Positions 26,621 through 34,245 of a stretch of DNA of 46,197 nt are shown one piece after another (position 1 is the first letter of the stretch; each line of letters opens with the position of its first letter). Location of the stretch: positions 1 to 46,197 of IMG/VR virus record IMGVR_UViG_3300043419_000955, one strand, 5' to 3'. This stretch comes from a virus. The notes under the pieces were generated by a model. That model worked only from the letters and a program-made list of their open reading frames with translations, was not told the DNA's origin and searched no databases. Both the position numbers and the translations under genes were made by a program.

Positions 26621-28822
26621 CTAACGTAGGTTTCTAAATGGATTGCGAGGTTTGTGGTATGGTGAAACAGTTGTTTGCCCCCTTCTGTTATTATGGTGGG
26701 GGTTCATACTTAATATACCTCTTTTAGACAAGTTATCCAAATTACTGGTGTCTTCTCGTTCAACACGACGTGAATATCCTCTGTTTGACTCTTGAACCCT
26801 TGCAAATGCCACCAATGCGCAAAAACTTACTAGTCTATCCACGTTCAATCCATCTCTGTAAGCTTGCATTTCTTTTAATAACATGATATCTGGGATACGC
26901 TCAATACCATAGGTAGTTTTAACAATCTCCCCATCAGTTTTAGTTTCATGGTGTATCTCTTCTTCCAAAAACTGCACAGCATAAGATATCAAGTTTCCTT
27001 TAAAGATGTTACCTACGTTTCTCCAACCATACTCTTGGTATACATTGGAGTTAGAACCTAGTTCTTTAAGGAACATAATCTGGCTTTTTGGTACCAAATA
27101 CTTTTGTTTTCTGCGTGATATCATGTACTGGATAAACAAAGAAACGTTATTTTCCACAATTGTCCAAGCATTATACCACTCAATAATCATTTCCAGACGT
27201 TCATGCGTTTTATTAAGATCGTCAAAACGTCCACACCAAGAAGCTACAATTTTGTCTCTTTCAATTGACTGTTCTATTGTACCATCAGCTTTATGCTTTG
27301 TTACTTCTAAGCTAGTTTTGTAAACATATATAGAACACAATGAATCTGATGTTGTTGTTTTACCTTCAGATACAGGGTCAATACTTGCATAATAAGTTCC
27401 AAACGCAGGATCTTTTGCAGGTCTTTCGTAAACGCATAACACGCCCTCCTTGTCTTGTGTCTTTGGAGATATAGGAAACTCTCTGATAGGTAGCTTACGT
27501 GATTCTTTAGCTACTACTTTACCTGCGTCATCGCGTGATAATTCAAGATGTTCTGTAAAGTATTCTTTGTCCTCAATTCTGCGTAACTGCTTGGTTACCA
27601 AGTGCATAGGAAACACACTGGCTTTTCTTGAACTGAAAGCTTCTGAGATATACATAGGTTTCTGAGAAACACGTAACTGATATTCATCAGCTCTTAGTTT
27701 CTGTTTCCACTCAATACGTTCTGCCAGAATTAATTCTTTTGCTTTCTCAACAAGACTGTTACCAAAGTTGTCTATACATGGTAACATGCTCCATTGCTCA
27801 GGTATAAACAATCCACATTCTCCTATTTGACCCTGATCATCTAACAGATCTGTACTTACTTTAAGTACATCTTTTGCGTCAGGATTTAGTATAAGATCTT
27901 TCAAAGGTTCACATTGTTCCAAATCACCCACAGATCCTGCTGCAATAAACATACCTGTATAGATCATACCAGATTTCATGGCAGGTAGCAAATACTCTAG
28001 TGTTGTACCCATTTGATGAGCAATACCTGCTTCCTCATGAAAGAAGATAGAACAAGGACCACCGACACCATTTGTTGGATCTTTATCTAACGCTGTACCA
28101 ATAACAACTGATTTTAAACCAACGTCACGTTTTTTGCCACCTTGGTTTACCTCAATCTTCTGTTCCCAGTTAAGTACCTTATCTGGATTACATGGTCTAT
28201 ACCAACCTGTATGTGTATTCAGGAAGTTTCTGTACTCTTCCAAAAAACGCCATGTACCTTTCTCATTAATGTAATCTTTTAAGGAACCAGCAATCTTATT
28301 GATAGAACCTTCTTCAAACCAGAATGAGTTAATTAAAATACCAGCGTGGAAGTAAGAAGACGCAATCTGACGTTTCTTAAGGATTGCCACATGTTTATAA
28401 GAGTGTTTTGCAATCTCTTCATACAATGCCATATGGTACTGTGCATCTCTAACATCAGCAAATGTAAACTTGGCTACCTCTTTATTATAGATAGGTAAGA
28501 AGTTTAACCACATGTAATATCCACGTGGTAGATACCATGTGCCAGATTTACCAATATAAATAACACCATTTCTGCATTTATCTTTTTGGTCATCCCAGTA
28601 CTGTACAAAGTCCTTACTTCTGTTTGGTGCTACACAGTAGAATCCATTCTTGTTAAAGATACGTGCTTGCTCATTAAACTTTAATGATGTTTCATCAAAG
28701 TTATACAAGCCAGGTTCTTTGAATATAGACCACAAAAATTCTACAAACTCTTCACGTGTTCCAAAATCTGTGTGTGACCACTCACCAGTTGTGTCATTAT
28801 ATGTGGGTATACTACGATACAT
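26621..28822 (-). CDS. terL: Terminase large subunit
   Basis: 733 residues with the two-domain layout of packaging motors. The ATPase has an atypical Walker A (LKKRQIASSYFHAG, residues 148-161), lacking the usual Gly-Lys-Ser, and a Walker B at SIFFHEEAG with E263/E264. The nuclease domain starts YYASIDPVSEG with D482 as the first metal ligand, and a later acidic residue lies in DGLNVDRLVSF. These features and the Trp-rich N-terminus fit crAss terminases. It would pump DNA through the portal and cut the concatemer. The start overlaps the upstream stop (TAATG). Confidence 0.9.
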   Translation of the reverse strand: MYRSIPTYNDTTGEWSHTDFGTREEFVEFLWSIFKEPGLYNFDETSLKFNEQARIFNKNGFYCVAPNRSKDFVQYWDDQKDKCRNGVIYIGKSGTWYLPRGYYMWLNFLPIYNKEVAKFTFADVRDAQYHMALYEEIAKHSYKHVAILKKRQIASSYFHAGILINSFWFEEGSINKIAGSLKDYINEKGTWRFLEEYRNFLNTHTGWYRPCNPDKVLNWEQKIEVNQGGKKRDVGLKSVVIGTALDKDPTNGVGGPCSIFFHEEAGIAHQMGTTLEYLLPAMKSGMIYTGMFIAAGSVGDLEQCEPLKDLILNPDAKDVLKVSTDLLDDQGQIGECGLFIPEQWSMLPCIDNFGNSLVEKAKELILAERIEWKQKLRADEYQLRVSQKPMYISEAFSSRKASVFPMHLVTKQLRRIEDKEYFTEHLELSRDDAGKVVAKESRKLPIREFPISPKTQDKEGVLCVYERPAKDPAFGTYYASIDPVSEGKTTTSDSLCSIYVYKTSLEVTKHKADGTIEQSIERDKIVASWCGRFDDLNKTHERLEMIIEWYNAWTIVENNVSLFIQYMISRRKQKYLVPKSQIMFLKELGSNSNVYQEYGWRNVGNIFKGNLISYAVQFLEEEIHHETKTDGEIVKTTYGIERIPDIMLLKEMQAYRDGLNVDRLVSFCALVAFARVQESNRGYSRRVEREDTSNLDNLSKRGILSMNPHHNNRRGQTTVSPYHKPRNPFRNLR

Positions 28823-29031
28823 TATGCAAGTTCTTTATAGCTTAATAAAATACTAACGCCAGACGTTACTATTTTCTTGCTAACAGGGTCAGATTCTAAA
28901 AACAAAGTTCTGCTGCGTACAACAAATACTTCACCATCTAATAAAAGTGTTTCATTCTTGTTTGGTATTTCTCCATTTCTGGAGTCAAAATCAAACATTT
29001 CACCACCTGGTTTTACAATTTTAACAACCAT
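28822..29031 (-). CDS. Small beta protein upstream of TerL
   Basis: 69 residues from the ATG at 29031 (MVVKIVKPGGEMFDFD). A longer frame reaches 29061, but the chosen start gives the usual short overlap (11 bases) with the upstream stop. It reads as a small beta barrel-like domain (ETLLLDGEVFVVRSRTLFLE). It lies in the packaging block, coupled to TerL; role unknown. Confidence 0.4.
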   Translation of the reverse strand: MVVKIVKPGGEMFDFDSRNGEIPNKNETLLLDGEVFVVRSRTLFLESDPVSKKIVTSGVSILLSYKELA

Positions 29032-29392
29032 ATAAGTTCTTGTGATCTTTGTTATGAACAATCAATAAAGTTGTAAGCATTGCTTCAAGCGTTTTTGTTC
29101 TGATAACAACATGCTTAGTTTCTTTACCATTAAGATATTGACGTGAATCTTCCACATGATAAGCAACCCACTCTTGAGTATAAGGGTTGAAGTGAAATCT
29201 CCAATCATACATCCACTCTTCTTTCAAAGCTGGTTTATCATTTATAATCTTTTTACCACCATGTATATAATACAAGGAGCCTCTATCTAATAGATAGTCA
29301 GCTAATTTAGGTAATAGATTGAACCTGTTTAACTTAACAGAGATTGATACATACATGTATCCAAGTTTTTCGTAGAATGCTTTTTTCTTCAT
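29021..29392 (-). CDS. Small protein of the packaging block
   Basis: 123 residues. Basic N-terminus (MKKKAFYEKLGYMYVS) and aromatic centre (EEWMYDWRFHFNPYTQEWVAYH), then a helix rich in Thr and Leu. No family recognised. It sits five bases after the upstream stop in the same transcript as TerL. Confidence 0.4.
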   Translation of the reverse strand: MKKKAFYEKLGYMYVSISVKLNRFNLLPKLADYLLDRGSLYYIHGGKKIINDKPALKEEWMYDWRFHFNPYTQEWVAYHVEDSRQYLNGKETKHVVIRTKTLEAMLTTLLIVHNKDHKNLYGC

Positions 29393-29397
29393 TGTAT

Positions 29398-29913
29398 TTA
29401 CATTTGATCGTAAGATAAGTGTTGTCCTCCACGTACTTGACTCTTCTGTTCTTCCATCAAGTCTTTGTACGCTCCTTTAAAACTCATACGTATAGCTTCA
29501 AATTTTGCAGCTGCATTAACTAATGAGTTGATATTTCCATCGCGTCCATGCTCAATCTGTGTTGTTTCCATATAACGAGCAAGTCTGTCAAGCATTGACT
29601 TAAGACCCATGTACGCTCTGTATGTTGGAGTTTCATATAACTTCTTGCACAATTCTAATGCAATAACTATATGTTCATCTTCAGTTGAAAATGTGACTTT
29701 AAGTTGTGTAAGGATTAATTCTTCTTTGTCATTTTCTTGCACATCAAAGAATGGATTTAAATCAGGATTTGGACAGGACATGTAAAACAAATAAGCATAC
29801 ACATTCACGTAATCTTCTGGATATACTTCCATGATATCTTTCAATGCTTTTAATGTATAGCAATGTTCTGAAGGAACTATCTTACCATTATGTATATCAA
29901 ATAGCTTAACCAT
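29398..29913 (-). CDS. Helical protein, possible small terminase candidate
   Basis: 171 residues, mainly helical. KALKDIMEVYPEDYVNVYAYLFYMSCP could be a helix-turn region; the C-terminal helix (LVNAAAKFEAIRMSFKGAYKDLMEEQ) is followed by RGGQHLSYDQM. Size and place one to three genes before TerL would suit a small terminase subunit, but no DNA-binding motif is clear. The stop-start overlap with the nuclease gene shows co-translation. The function remains open. Confidence 0.35.
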   Translation of the reverse strand: MVKLFDIHNGKIVPSEHCYTLKALKDIMEVYPEDYVNVYAYLFYMSCPNPDLNPFFDVQENDKEELILTQLKVTFSTEDEHIVIALELCKKLYETPTYRAYMGLKSMLDRLARYMETTQIEHGRDGNINSLVNAAAKFEAIRMSFKGAYKDLMEEQKSQVRGGQHLSYDQM

Positions 29914-30758
29914 TATTTTTTCTTTTTCTGCAGTTTAGCTGCGTTATCTTTATACCAAGTAAGTATACTTAATACTTCATCTTTAAGATATGGTAGTTTG
30001 TACTGTACAATATCTTTTACAATTGGACTACCTTGTTCATCTAACTTACTAATAGGATACCCAAACTCATCTTTCTCTTCTTCTTCTTCAAATAAGATAT
30101 GGTGAATAATTAAATCACCAGGTTTAAGAGTAGGATTGTGTTTAAGAATCATAAACATGTAAATAGACAATTGTAAGTTGTAATGATTCAAGTTACAATC
30201 ATCTAAGTGGGAGACTGGTGGAAGCATTTTCTGTGATATACCCTCCCAATTTTTAAATGATTCAGTTTTAATCTCCTTGTTGGTTTTGTAATCGGTGATG
30301 TGAACTAAACCATTTGCTACTTCCACCAGATCGCTCTGCCCACAGATACCTGCACTACGCAAGTACACCATATGTTCTGGATAGATTCCTTCTATTAACT
30401 TTTGATTTGGCGCTACTTTTAAACCAGCTTCATCATGCATTGGTCTGATAACAGGCAATTCAACATCATGTCTGTTTATAACAACACAAGATGTAATATC
30501 CTGCTCACGTTGATCGTGATACCAGTTACCCAACGTACATGCTCTGTCAGATTCACGTTTCCAAGCTTCTTGGATTTTCTCTTGTGACATGCCATACCAC
30601 TTACTCTTTTTACTTGCAGCACTTTTTTTTGCAATAGCATTGCTGTCAAAAGGTTGCTTTAAATGTCCAAGTAAAGTAGTTACGCTAGTCCAAATAGTTG
30701 AATCTGTAGAGTCAATGGACTTATATGAGTGCGTTGTTGGTTCAAATACAAGTGCCAT
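29913..30758 (-). CDS. PD-(D/E)XK-family nuclease
   Basis: 281 residues. The active-site set is visible: D143 in CGQSDLVEV, then D156-Y-K158 in HITDYKTNKE, with a Gly-rich ACTLGNWYHDQRE containing H81 and E85 earlier, and a Gln-Tyr motif (NLQLSIYMFMIL) later, as in RecB / Cas4-like exonucleases. An acidic Glu-rich loop (EEEEEKDEFGYP) interrupts the C-terminal part. It likely trims or processes DNA ends in replication, recombination or packaging. It overlaps the following gene by one base. Confidence 0.8.
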   Translation of the reverse strand: MALVFEPTTHSYKSIDSTDSTIWTSVTTLLGHLKQPFDSNAIAKKSAASKKSKWYGMSQEKIQEAWKRESDRACTLGNWYHDQREQDITSCVVINRHDVELPVIRPMHDEAGLKVAPNQKLIEGIYPEHMVYLRSAGICGQSDLVEVANGLVHITDYKTNKEIKTESFKNWEGISQKMLPPVSHLDDCNLNHYNLQLSIYMFMILKHNPTLKPGDLIIHHILFEEEEEKDEFGYPISKLDEQGSPIVKDIVQYKLPYLKDEVLSILTWYKDNAAKLQKKKK

Positions 30759-31066
30759 TATTTTAAGTTTTGTTTTATTAAATCTTCCTCTTCTTGAGTT
30801 ACAGCTGCTGACCAGTTGTCAATATCACACTTTGAAGATAACGAGCGTGTTTTAAAAGCTAGTGAACATCCGCATAAAGCACAACAAGGTTGTGTTCCAG
30901 GAACAGCACACTTGCTTCCTGTCTTATCTATATGCTCACAAGACATGCATGTTTGTAATCGCTCATTTGCAATTTCTTCAATGTGTTCTTTTTTAAAGAT
31001 AGAATTTGCAACGCCTTCTGCAATTTTACCTTTATTCTTCCAGATGTGTATCAGATTTATTTTCAT
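30758..31066 (-). CDS. Cys-rich zinc-binding protein
   Basis: 102 residues. Eight cysteines cluster between residues 40 and 80 (CMSCEH, then SKCAVPG, QPCCALCGCSL and SSKCDID), enough for one or two zinc sites. The N-terminal 35 residues are helical and basic. Typical conserved member of crAss packaging blocks; DNA or protein binding is likely but unspecified. It overlaps the IHF-like gene by 35 bases. Confidence 0.55.
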   Translation of the reverse strand: MKINLIHIWKNKGKIAEGVANSIFKKEHIEEIANERLQTCMSCEHIDKTGSKCAVPGTQPCCALCGCSLAFKTRSLSSKCDIDNWSAAVTQEEEDLIKQNLK

Positions 31067-31430
31067 GGTTCCACCTTTTTTGTTTTATTTCTTCTTTGCG
31101 TTTACGCTCACTATCCAATGTTTCACGTAAAACATTGTACTTAACTAAGTAACGTTCATTCTCCAATGAAGATTCATAAGCACGCATAGTTCCTACATTT
31201 CTCAAATAAGGTATCTTTGCTTCTGTGTGCTGTATCAAATGATCTAGTGACTTTGACTTAACAACAAATGTACCCAACTTAGGTACTTCAATTGCTATAT
31301 CATCACAGGATATCAATGACTTATGCAACTCACTGTAAAAGAACTTGACCACATCGTCCACCAGTTCTACTGGCAGTTCCATTTCATTTGCAGTCTTTAT
31401 AGTTATCTGTTTACGCTTTACTGGTTTCAA
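31032..31430 (-). CDS. IHF/HU-like DNA-bending protein
   Basis: 132 residues. The N-terminal helices (VELVDDVVKFFYSELHKSLIS) followed by AIEVPKLGTFVVKSKSLDH match the helix-turn-helix and first beta strands of HU/IHF, including the typical Leu-Gly-Thr-Phe turn. The arm region is shorter and the C-terminus adds a basic helix (RKRKEEIKQKRWNHENK). The only start that keeps the first helix is a TTG at 31430, overlapping the upstream gene by 20 bases; the first ATG would remove it. crAss genomes are known to carry IHF subunits. It should bend DNA in packaging, replication or gene control. Confidence 0.75.
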   Translation of the reverse strand: MKPVKRKQITIKTANEMELPVELVDDVVKFFYSELHKSLISCDDIAIEVPKLGTFVVKSKSLDHLIQHTEAKIPYLRNVGTMRAYESSLENERYLVKYNVLRETLDSERKRKEEIKQKRWNHENKSDTHLEE

Positions 31431-31818
31431 GAGCTAAGAAATTATAATCCAACAATACATTACCTTTTGATGCAAGAGTGATCTTTTCAGCAAGCTGAAT
31501 CATCTTTTTACCTTTCTTGCTTTTCTCTACTAGACCACGTTTTTCTAGCTTTACAATTCTGTTGCGTACATTCTGAGAACGTACAGCAATCTCTTCAGGT
31601 TTTATATCTGGATATAAGTGCTTTGCTGCAGTTGCACAGAACGATACTAGTTCAACTGGACCCCATAAAGCAAGTAAGGTAAGTAACTCCATGTCAGAAG
31701 GAATCAAATGTTCCTTTCCAAAAAAGACTACTTCAGTCATGATTTGGTATTTAACTAAATCATGTGCGTTCAACCTTACCTTTTTTTGTATGCGATTTAC
31801 TTGCATGTTGGTTTTCAT
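31411..31818 (-). CDS. Winged-helix DNA-binding protein
   Basis: 135 residues from the ATG at 31818 (MKTNMQVNRIQKK); the frame extends to 31848 but that start lies closer to the tRNA and gives no better context. Residues about 50-120 read as a winged helix: PSDMELLTLLALWGPVEL, then AVRSQNVRNRIVKLEKRGLV as the recognition helix and wing. Such proteins are typically transcription factors. It overlaps the IHF-like gene, and both may organise or regulate DNA. Confidence 0.5.
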   Translation of the reverse strand: MKTNMQVNRIQKKVRLNAHDLVKYQIMTEVVFFGKEHLIPSDMELLTLLALWGPVELVSFCATAAKHLYPDIKPEEIAVRSQNVRNRIVKLEKRGLVEKSKKGKKMIQLAEKITLASKGNVLLDYNFLALETSKA

Positions 31819-31854
31819 TATTAAGTTATTTTCACCTGCCCAGCGCAAGACTGG

Positions 31855-31875
31855 TTGTTGTTTCCACCAAAAACA
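31855..31875 (-). other. Hairpin between tRNA and winged-helix gene
   Basis: GTTGTTT pairs with AAACAAC around CCACCAA. It lies just downstream of the tRNA on the minus strand and could be a processing signal or weak terminator. There is no T-run. Confidence 0.35.
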
Positions 31876-31892
31876 ACATGCAGGTTTTTTAG

Positions 31893-31963
31893 TTGCGGGA
31901 CTAGGAATTGAACCTAGATCTCTAGCTTATGAGGCTTGCATGCTACCACTACACCATCCCGCT
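31893..31963 (-). tRNA. tRNA with anticodon CAU
   Basis: On the minus strand, GCGGGA (31962-31957) pairs with TCCCGC (31900-31895). A D-arm with GUGU/GCAU, an anticodon loop CUCAUAA with C-A-U, and a T-arm CTAGG/CCTAG with loop TTCAATT follow in order. U8 and the G-G of the D-loop are in place. The loop matches that of methionine tRNAs. Two oddities: base pair 1-72 would be A-A, as in a mismatched initiator, and pair 28-42 is A-A. CCA is not encoded. It may be elongator Met, Ile with modified C34, or an altered initiator. Confidence 0.8.
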
Positions 31964-31969
31964 TTGGTA

Positions 31970-32260
31970 TTACCAGATGATAGCGACATCAAATTCGCTA
32001 ACCATCAATTTTAATTGACCTTCAACATCAACTACTTCAGCTGATTGTAAAGCTCCAGAAGGAAGATATACTTTATCTCCAACAGCAATTGACTCAACGT
32101 CTTCACCAATAGCAAAAACTTCAAGCTTTGTCCATTGACGCATCATTTCAATTTCCATACGTTGTTTAACATCTTCTGTTAATTCAATCGTTGATTCTGG
32201 ACGTACAGGTTTTTCTACTAGGATCCTGCGACCTTTAAGTGCTTTAAATGGTAAACTCAT
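31970..32260 (-). CDS. GroES-like co-chaperonin
   Basis: 96 residues, the length of GroES. The layout fits: GRRILVEKPVRPESTIELT as the first strand and mobile-loop region, then EVFAIGEDVESIAVGDKVYL, which carries the VGDxV signature, and LMVSEFDVAIIW at the end, close to the LIMSESDILAIVE end of GroES. The mobile loop is reshaped compared with host GroES, as in T4 gp31. It likely caps host GroEL to fold capsid or other large phage proteins. First functional gene of the leftward transcript. Confidence 0.7.
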   Translation of the reverse strand: MSLPFKALKGRRILVEKPVRPESTIELTEDVKQRMEIEMMRQWTKLEVFAIGEDVESIAVGDKVYLPSGALQSAEVVDVEGQLKLMVSEFDVAIIW

Positions 32261-32265
32261 GAGAT

Positions 32266-32529
32266 TTATTTTGTTTTAGTTAAGGTTGCGGTTTTAGCTT
32301 CACTAGGTGCTTCATCTTGATCTTCATCAGACTCATCAGCGCCTGGTTGTTCTGATTGAATTTGTGCAATAACACGCACAGCTTGTAAACGTTGAGCGTC
32401 TGCAACAGCTGCATCCTTCTGCAACTGAGCCAATTCAGCACGTAGTTTTGCTAATTCAATTTGCTCCTTATACCAAGAAATAACTTGCTCTTGAGAAGGG
32501 AGTTCCTTTTTGTCTTTTTCGTTTGACAT
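32266..32529 (-). CDS. Small coiled-coil protein, first gene of the leftward operon
   Basis: 87 residues. A helix rich in Gln, Ala, Leu and Glu (QIELAKLRAELAQLQKDA) is predicted to be a coiled coil, followed by an acidic, disordered tail (GADESDEDQDEAPSEAK). The start is about 35-40 bases after the promoter at 32569-32600. Function unknown; a multimerisation or partner-binding role is likely. Confidence 0.5.
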   Translation of the reverse strand: MSNEKDKKELPSQEQVISWYKEQIELAKLRAELAQLQKDAAVADAQRLQAVRVIAQIQSEQPGADESDEDQDEAPSEAKTATLTKTK

Positions 32530-32568
32530 TGTTGTATTGATTTTTAAACTTTAAAAGTTGTTACACTA

Positions 32569-32600
32569 CAAATATACTTCACAAGTTTAACTTTTGCAAA
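32569..32600 (-). promoter_or_regulatory. Bacteroidetes-type promoter for the leftward virion operon
   Basis: On the minus strand TTTG (32600-32597) is followed after exactly 20 bases by TATATTTG (32576-32569), the same sequence and spacing as the promoter at 12766-12797. The expected RNA start is near 32562. It lies in the divergent gap where strand use changes. Confidence 0.75.
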
Positions 32601-32676
32601 TTTATTTAGATAAATAATTGAAAAGAATACAACTATTCAAATGTTTCCCTATCTTAGAAGTGTAGACCTCCACATT

Positions 32677-33324
32677 ATGAAAGAGCCTAAACGTATCCGC
32701 AAGCAAGAAATCAAGTATCAAGTAACTTTAAATGAAGAGCAGAAGGAGGCAAAAAGACTTATTAGGGAAAACCAGATAGTCATTATCACTGGTCGCGCTG
32801 GTTGCGGAAAATCACTTGTATCAGCTCAAACTGCTTTAGACTTCTTATTTAAAGAGGAGTGCGACCATGTGTTTGTAACACGCGCAACCATTGAAGTAGG
32901 TAACTCATTAGGGTTTTTACCAGGTAGTCTTGGAGAGAAGTTTGATCCATACTTAGAAGCATTCATGGAAAACCTTGGTAAATGCTACACAAAAGAGAAG
33001 ATTGATGATATTATAAAGTCTGAGAAAGTAAAGGCATTACCTGTACAGTTCATCAGAGGTAAGACTATTGAAGATATCCTTATAGTAGAGGAAGCACAGA
33101 ACCTTACAAAAGGACAGATGCTAGCAATCCTTACACGATTGGGTAAGACAGGTAAAATAGTCATCAATGGGGACAATGAACAAAAAGACATCAGAGATGA
33201 GTTCAACGGACTCTCTTATGCTATAGAATTATCAAAGAAGATTGATGGTATTGAGTGGATTAAACTAGCACACAACCACCGTTCTGACTTGGTAGGTAAG
33301 ATACTTGAACACGAATACAAATAA
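32677..33324 (+). CDS. phoH: PhoH-like ATPase
   Basis: 215 residues from the ATG at 32677 (MKEPKRIRKQ); an upstream ATG at 32641 would add 12 residues and leave almost no leader. Walker A is GRAGCGKS near residue 38; Walker B is ILIVEEAQN. VFVTRATIEVGNSLGFLPG and IVINGDNEQKDIR are conserved PhoH segments. PhoH proteins are P-loop ATPases related to helicase-like domains and are common in phages; the substrate is probably RNA but is not settled. First rightward gene after the strand switch. Confidence 0.9.
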   Translation: MKEPKRIRKQEIKYQVTLNEEQKEAKRLIRENQIVIITGRAGCGKSLVSAQTALDFLFKEECDHVFVTRATIEVGNSLGFLPGSLGEKFDPYLEAFMENLGKCYTKEKIDDIIKSEKVKALPVQFIRGKTIEDILIVEEAQNLTKGQMLAILTRLGKTGKIVINGDNEQKDIRDEFNGLSYAIELSKKIDGIEWIKLAHNHRSDLVGKILEHEYK

Positions 33325-33334
33325 CTTCACCACT

Positions 33335-33538
33335 ATGCACATAAACAACGAATACGAACTAGGGGACATTGTCTACCTACGTACAGACCCAGACCAAAAC
33401 ATACTTGTTGTTACTGGTATTCTTGTAACAGCAGGGGGCCTTCTCTATAAACTCGCCATAGGAACAAGCGAAAGCGTCCACTATGGTCTAGAACTCTCCA
33501 GGGAGAAAGACATCCTCCTAGCTACCAACGCTAATTAA
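33335..33538 (+). CDS. Small conserved protein downstream of PhoH
   Basis: 67 residues from the ATG at 33335 (MHINNEYELGDIVYLRTDPD). A longer frame starts at 33305 inside phoH and is less likely. It reads as one small beta domain (ILVVTGILVTAGGLLYKLAI), like short RNA- or protein-binding barrels. It begins 10 bases after phoH and ends before a strong terminator, so the two form one unit. Confidence 0.5.
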   Translation: MHINNEYELGDIVYLRTDPDQNILVVTGILVTAGGLLYKLAIGTSESVHYGLELSREKDILLATNAN

Positions 33539-33546
33539 GATCCCCC

Positions 33547-33604
33547 CTATACTTAGTCAGTATAGACAGACCCCCCACCTAATAAGTGCGGGGGTTTCTT
33601 TTTA
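33547..33604 (+). terminator. Double-hairpin terminator after the PhoH unit
   Basis: CTATACT/AGTATAG (33547-33565) is followed by CCCCC/GGGGG (33572-33594) and a T-rich run to 33604. It ends the PhoH transcript. Confidence 0.85.
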
Positions 33605-33875
33605 TGGGTACTAAGGGGTGCAATTTGCAATGAGGATGAAAGTGTGGGTACCTACTATGCAACAACTCCCCGCCCTCACGCAGCGCCATGGGTACCCCCA
33701 TGCTTTTGCCACAGCACACTTGTGTATTAGGTAAAACACTGACATCTCTCTGAGGAAGAACAACAACACACACAGAGGACAGCACACCCACCCACGCCAC
33801 GCACGCAGCCACCCGCACAGCACTCTTGTATGTGTAGACTACACACAGCCAGAGCTTGTACAATGTATTAGTGTA
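33605..33875. other. Gene-free A/C-rich region with a 72-base T-free tract
   Basis: No credible gene is seen. Between 33752 and 33823 the plus strand has no T and is rich in A and C, unlike the AT-rich genome. Hairpins CATGGG/CCCATG (33687-33702) and TGTGTA/TACACA (33831-33845) flank it. It could be an unstructured RNA leader, a single-strand binding site or part of an origin. Confidence 0.45.
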
Positions 33876-33896
33876 CCAAACACCCTTACTAACTAA
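33876..33896 (+). promoter_or_regulatory. Two-box element, copy 1
   Basis: CCAAACACCC, five bases, AACTAA. The first box begins 37 bases before the ATG at 33913. See copies at 34209, 34500, 35143, 35649, 35944, 36620, 37119 and 37904. Confidence 0.65.
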
Positions 33897-33912
33897 TTAA
33901 ACCAACTTTATT

Positions 33913-34173
33913 ATGAAAAACAATTTCCTTTTTGTAGTAGTTAGATTACTAGCTATTGCTGTTCTTGCTTTTATGACTATGAACCCATCTTGTAAAATGT
34001 TTGCTGACGCTATCTCTGGTGATGAACCACAGTATGGCCTTGCTGTTATAGCAGTGTTGTTGATTACATTTACTATTGGCGTGCAGTTCATCTTTGTAGC
34101 ACAGATTGCTACAAGAGACTACAAGTTTTATAGCAGAAAAGAGAAAGTTAACAAGATTGTTGACAAGTTCTAA
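33913..34173 (+). CDS. Small membrane protein
   Basis: 86 residues with two hydrophobic segments, about residues 5-24 (FLFVVVRLLAIAVLAFM) and 42-63 (YGLAVIAVLLITFTIGVQFI). The loop between is short and polar and the C-terminus is Lys-rich, so it is probably cytoplasmic. First of three consecutive small envelope proteins, each with its own two-box element. Early expression of inner-membrane proteins often serves exclusion of other phages or host takeover; that is inference. Confidence 0.6.
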   Translation: MKNNFLFVVVRLLAIAVLAFMTMNPSCKMFADAISGDEPQYGLAVIAVLLITFTIGVQFIFVAQIATRDYKFYSRKEKVNKIVDKF

Positions 34174-34179
34174 TGTATT

Positions 34180-34207
34180 AGAGCAGGACTAACACTCCTG
34201 CTCTTTT
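34180..34207 (+). terminator. Intrinsic terminator
   Basis: AGAGCAGGA (34180-34188) pairs with TCCTGCTCT (34196-34204) and runs into TTTT. It is followed two bases later by the next two-box element. Confidence 0.85.
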
Positions 34208-34208
34208 A

Positions 34209-34229
34209 CCAAACACCCTCATTAACTAA
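34209..34229 (+). promoter_or_regulatory. Two-box element, copy 2
   Basis: CCAAACACCC, five bases, AACTAA; starts 37 bases before the ATG at 34246. Confidence 0.65.
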
Positions 34230-34245
34230 CAAAACCAATAACGAT

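Noticed and set aside
31691-32014. Plus-strand frame of 107 codons
   Set aside because: It runs antisense to the tRNA and parts of two minus-strand genes; the segment GLGIEPRSLAYEACMLP is a well-known artefact of translating an antisense tRNA.
33579-33863. Minus-strand frames over the A/C-rich region
   Set aside because: They overlap the terminator and T-free tract, lack a leader and consist of composition-driven Cys/Val/Trp-rich sequence.
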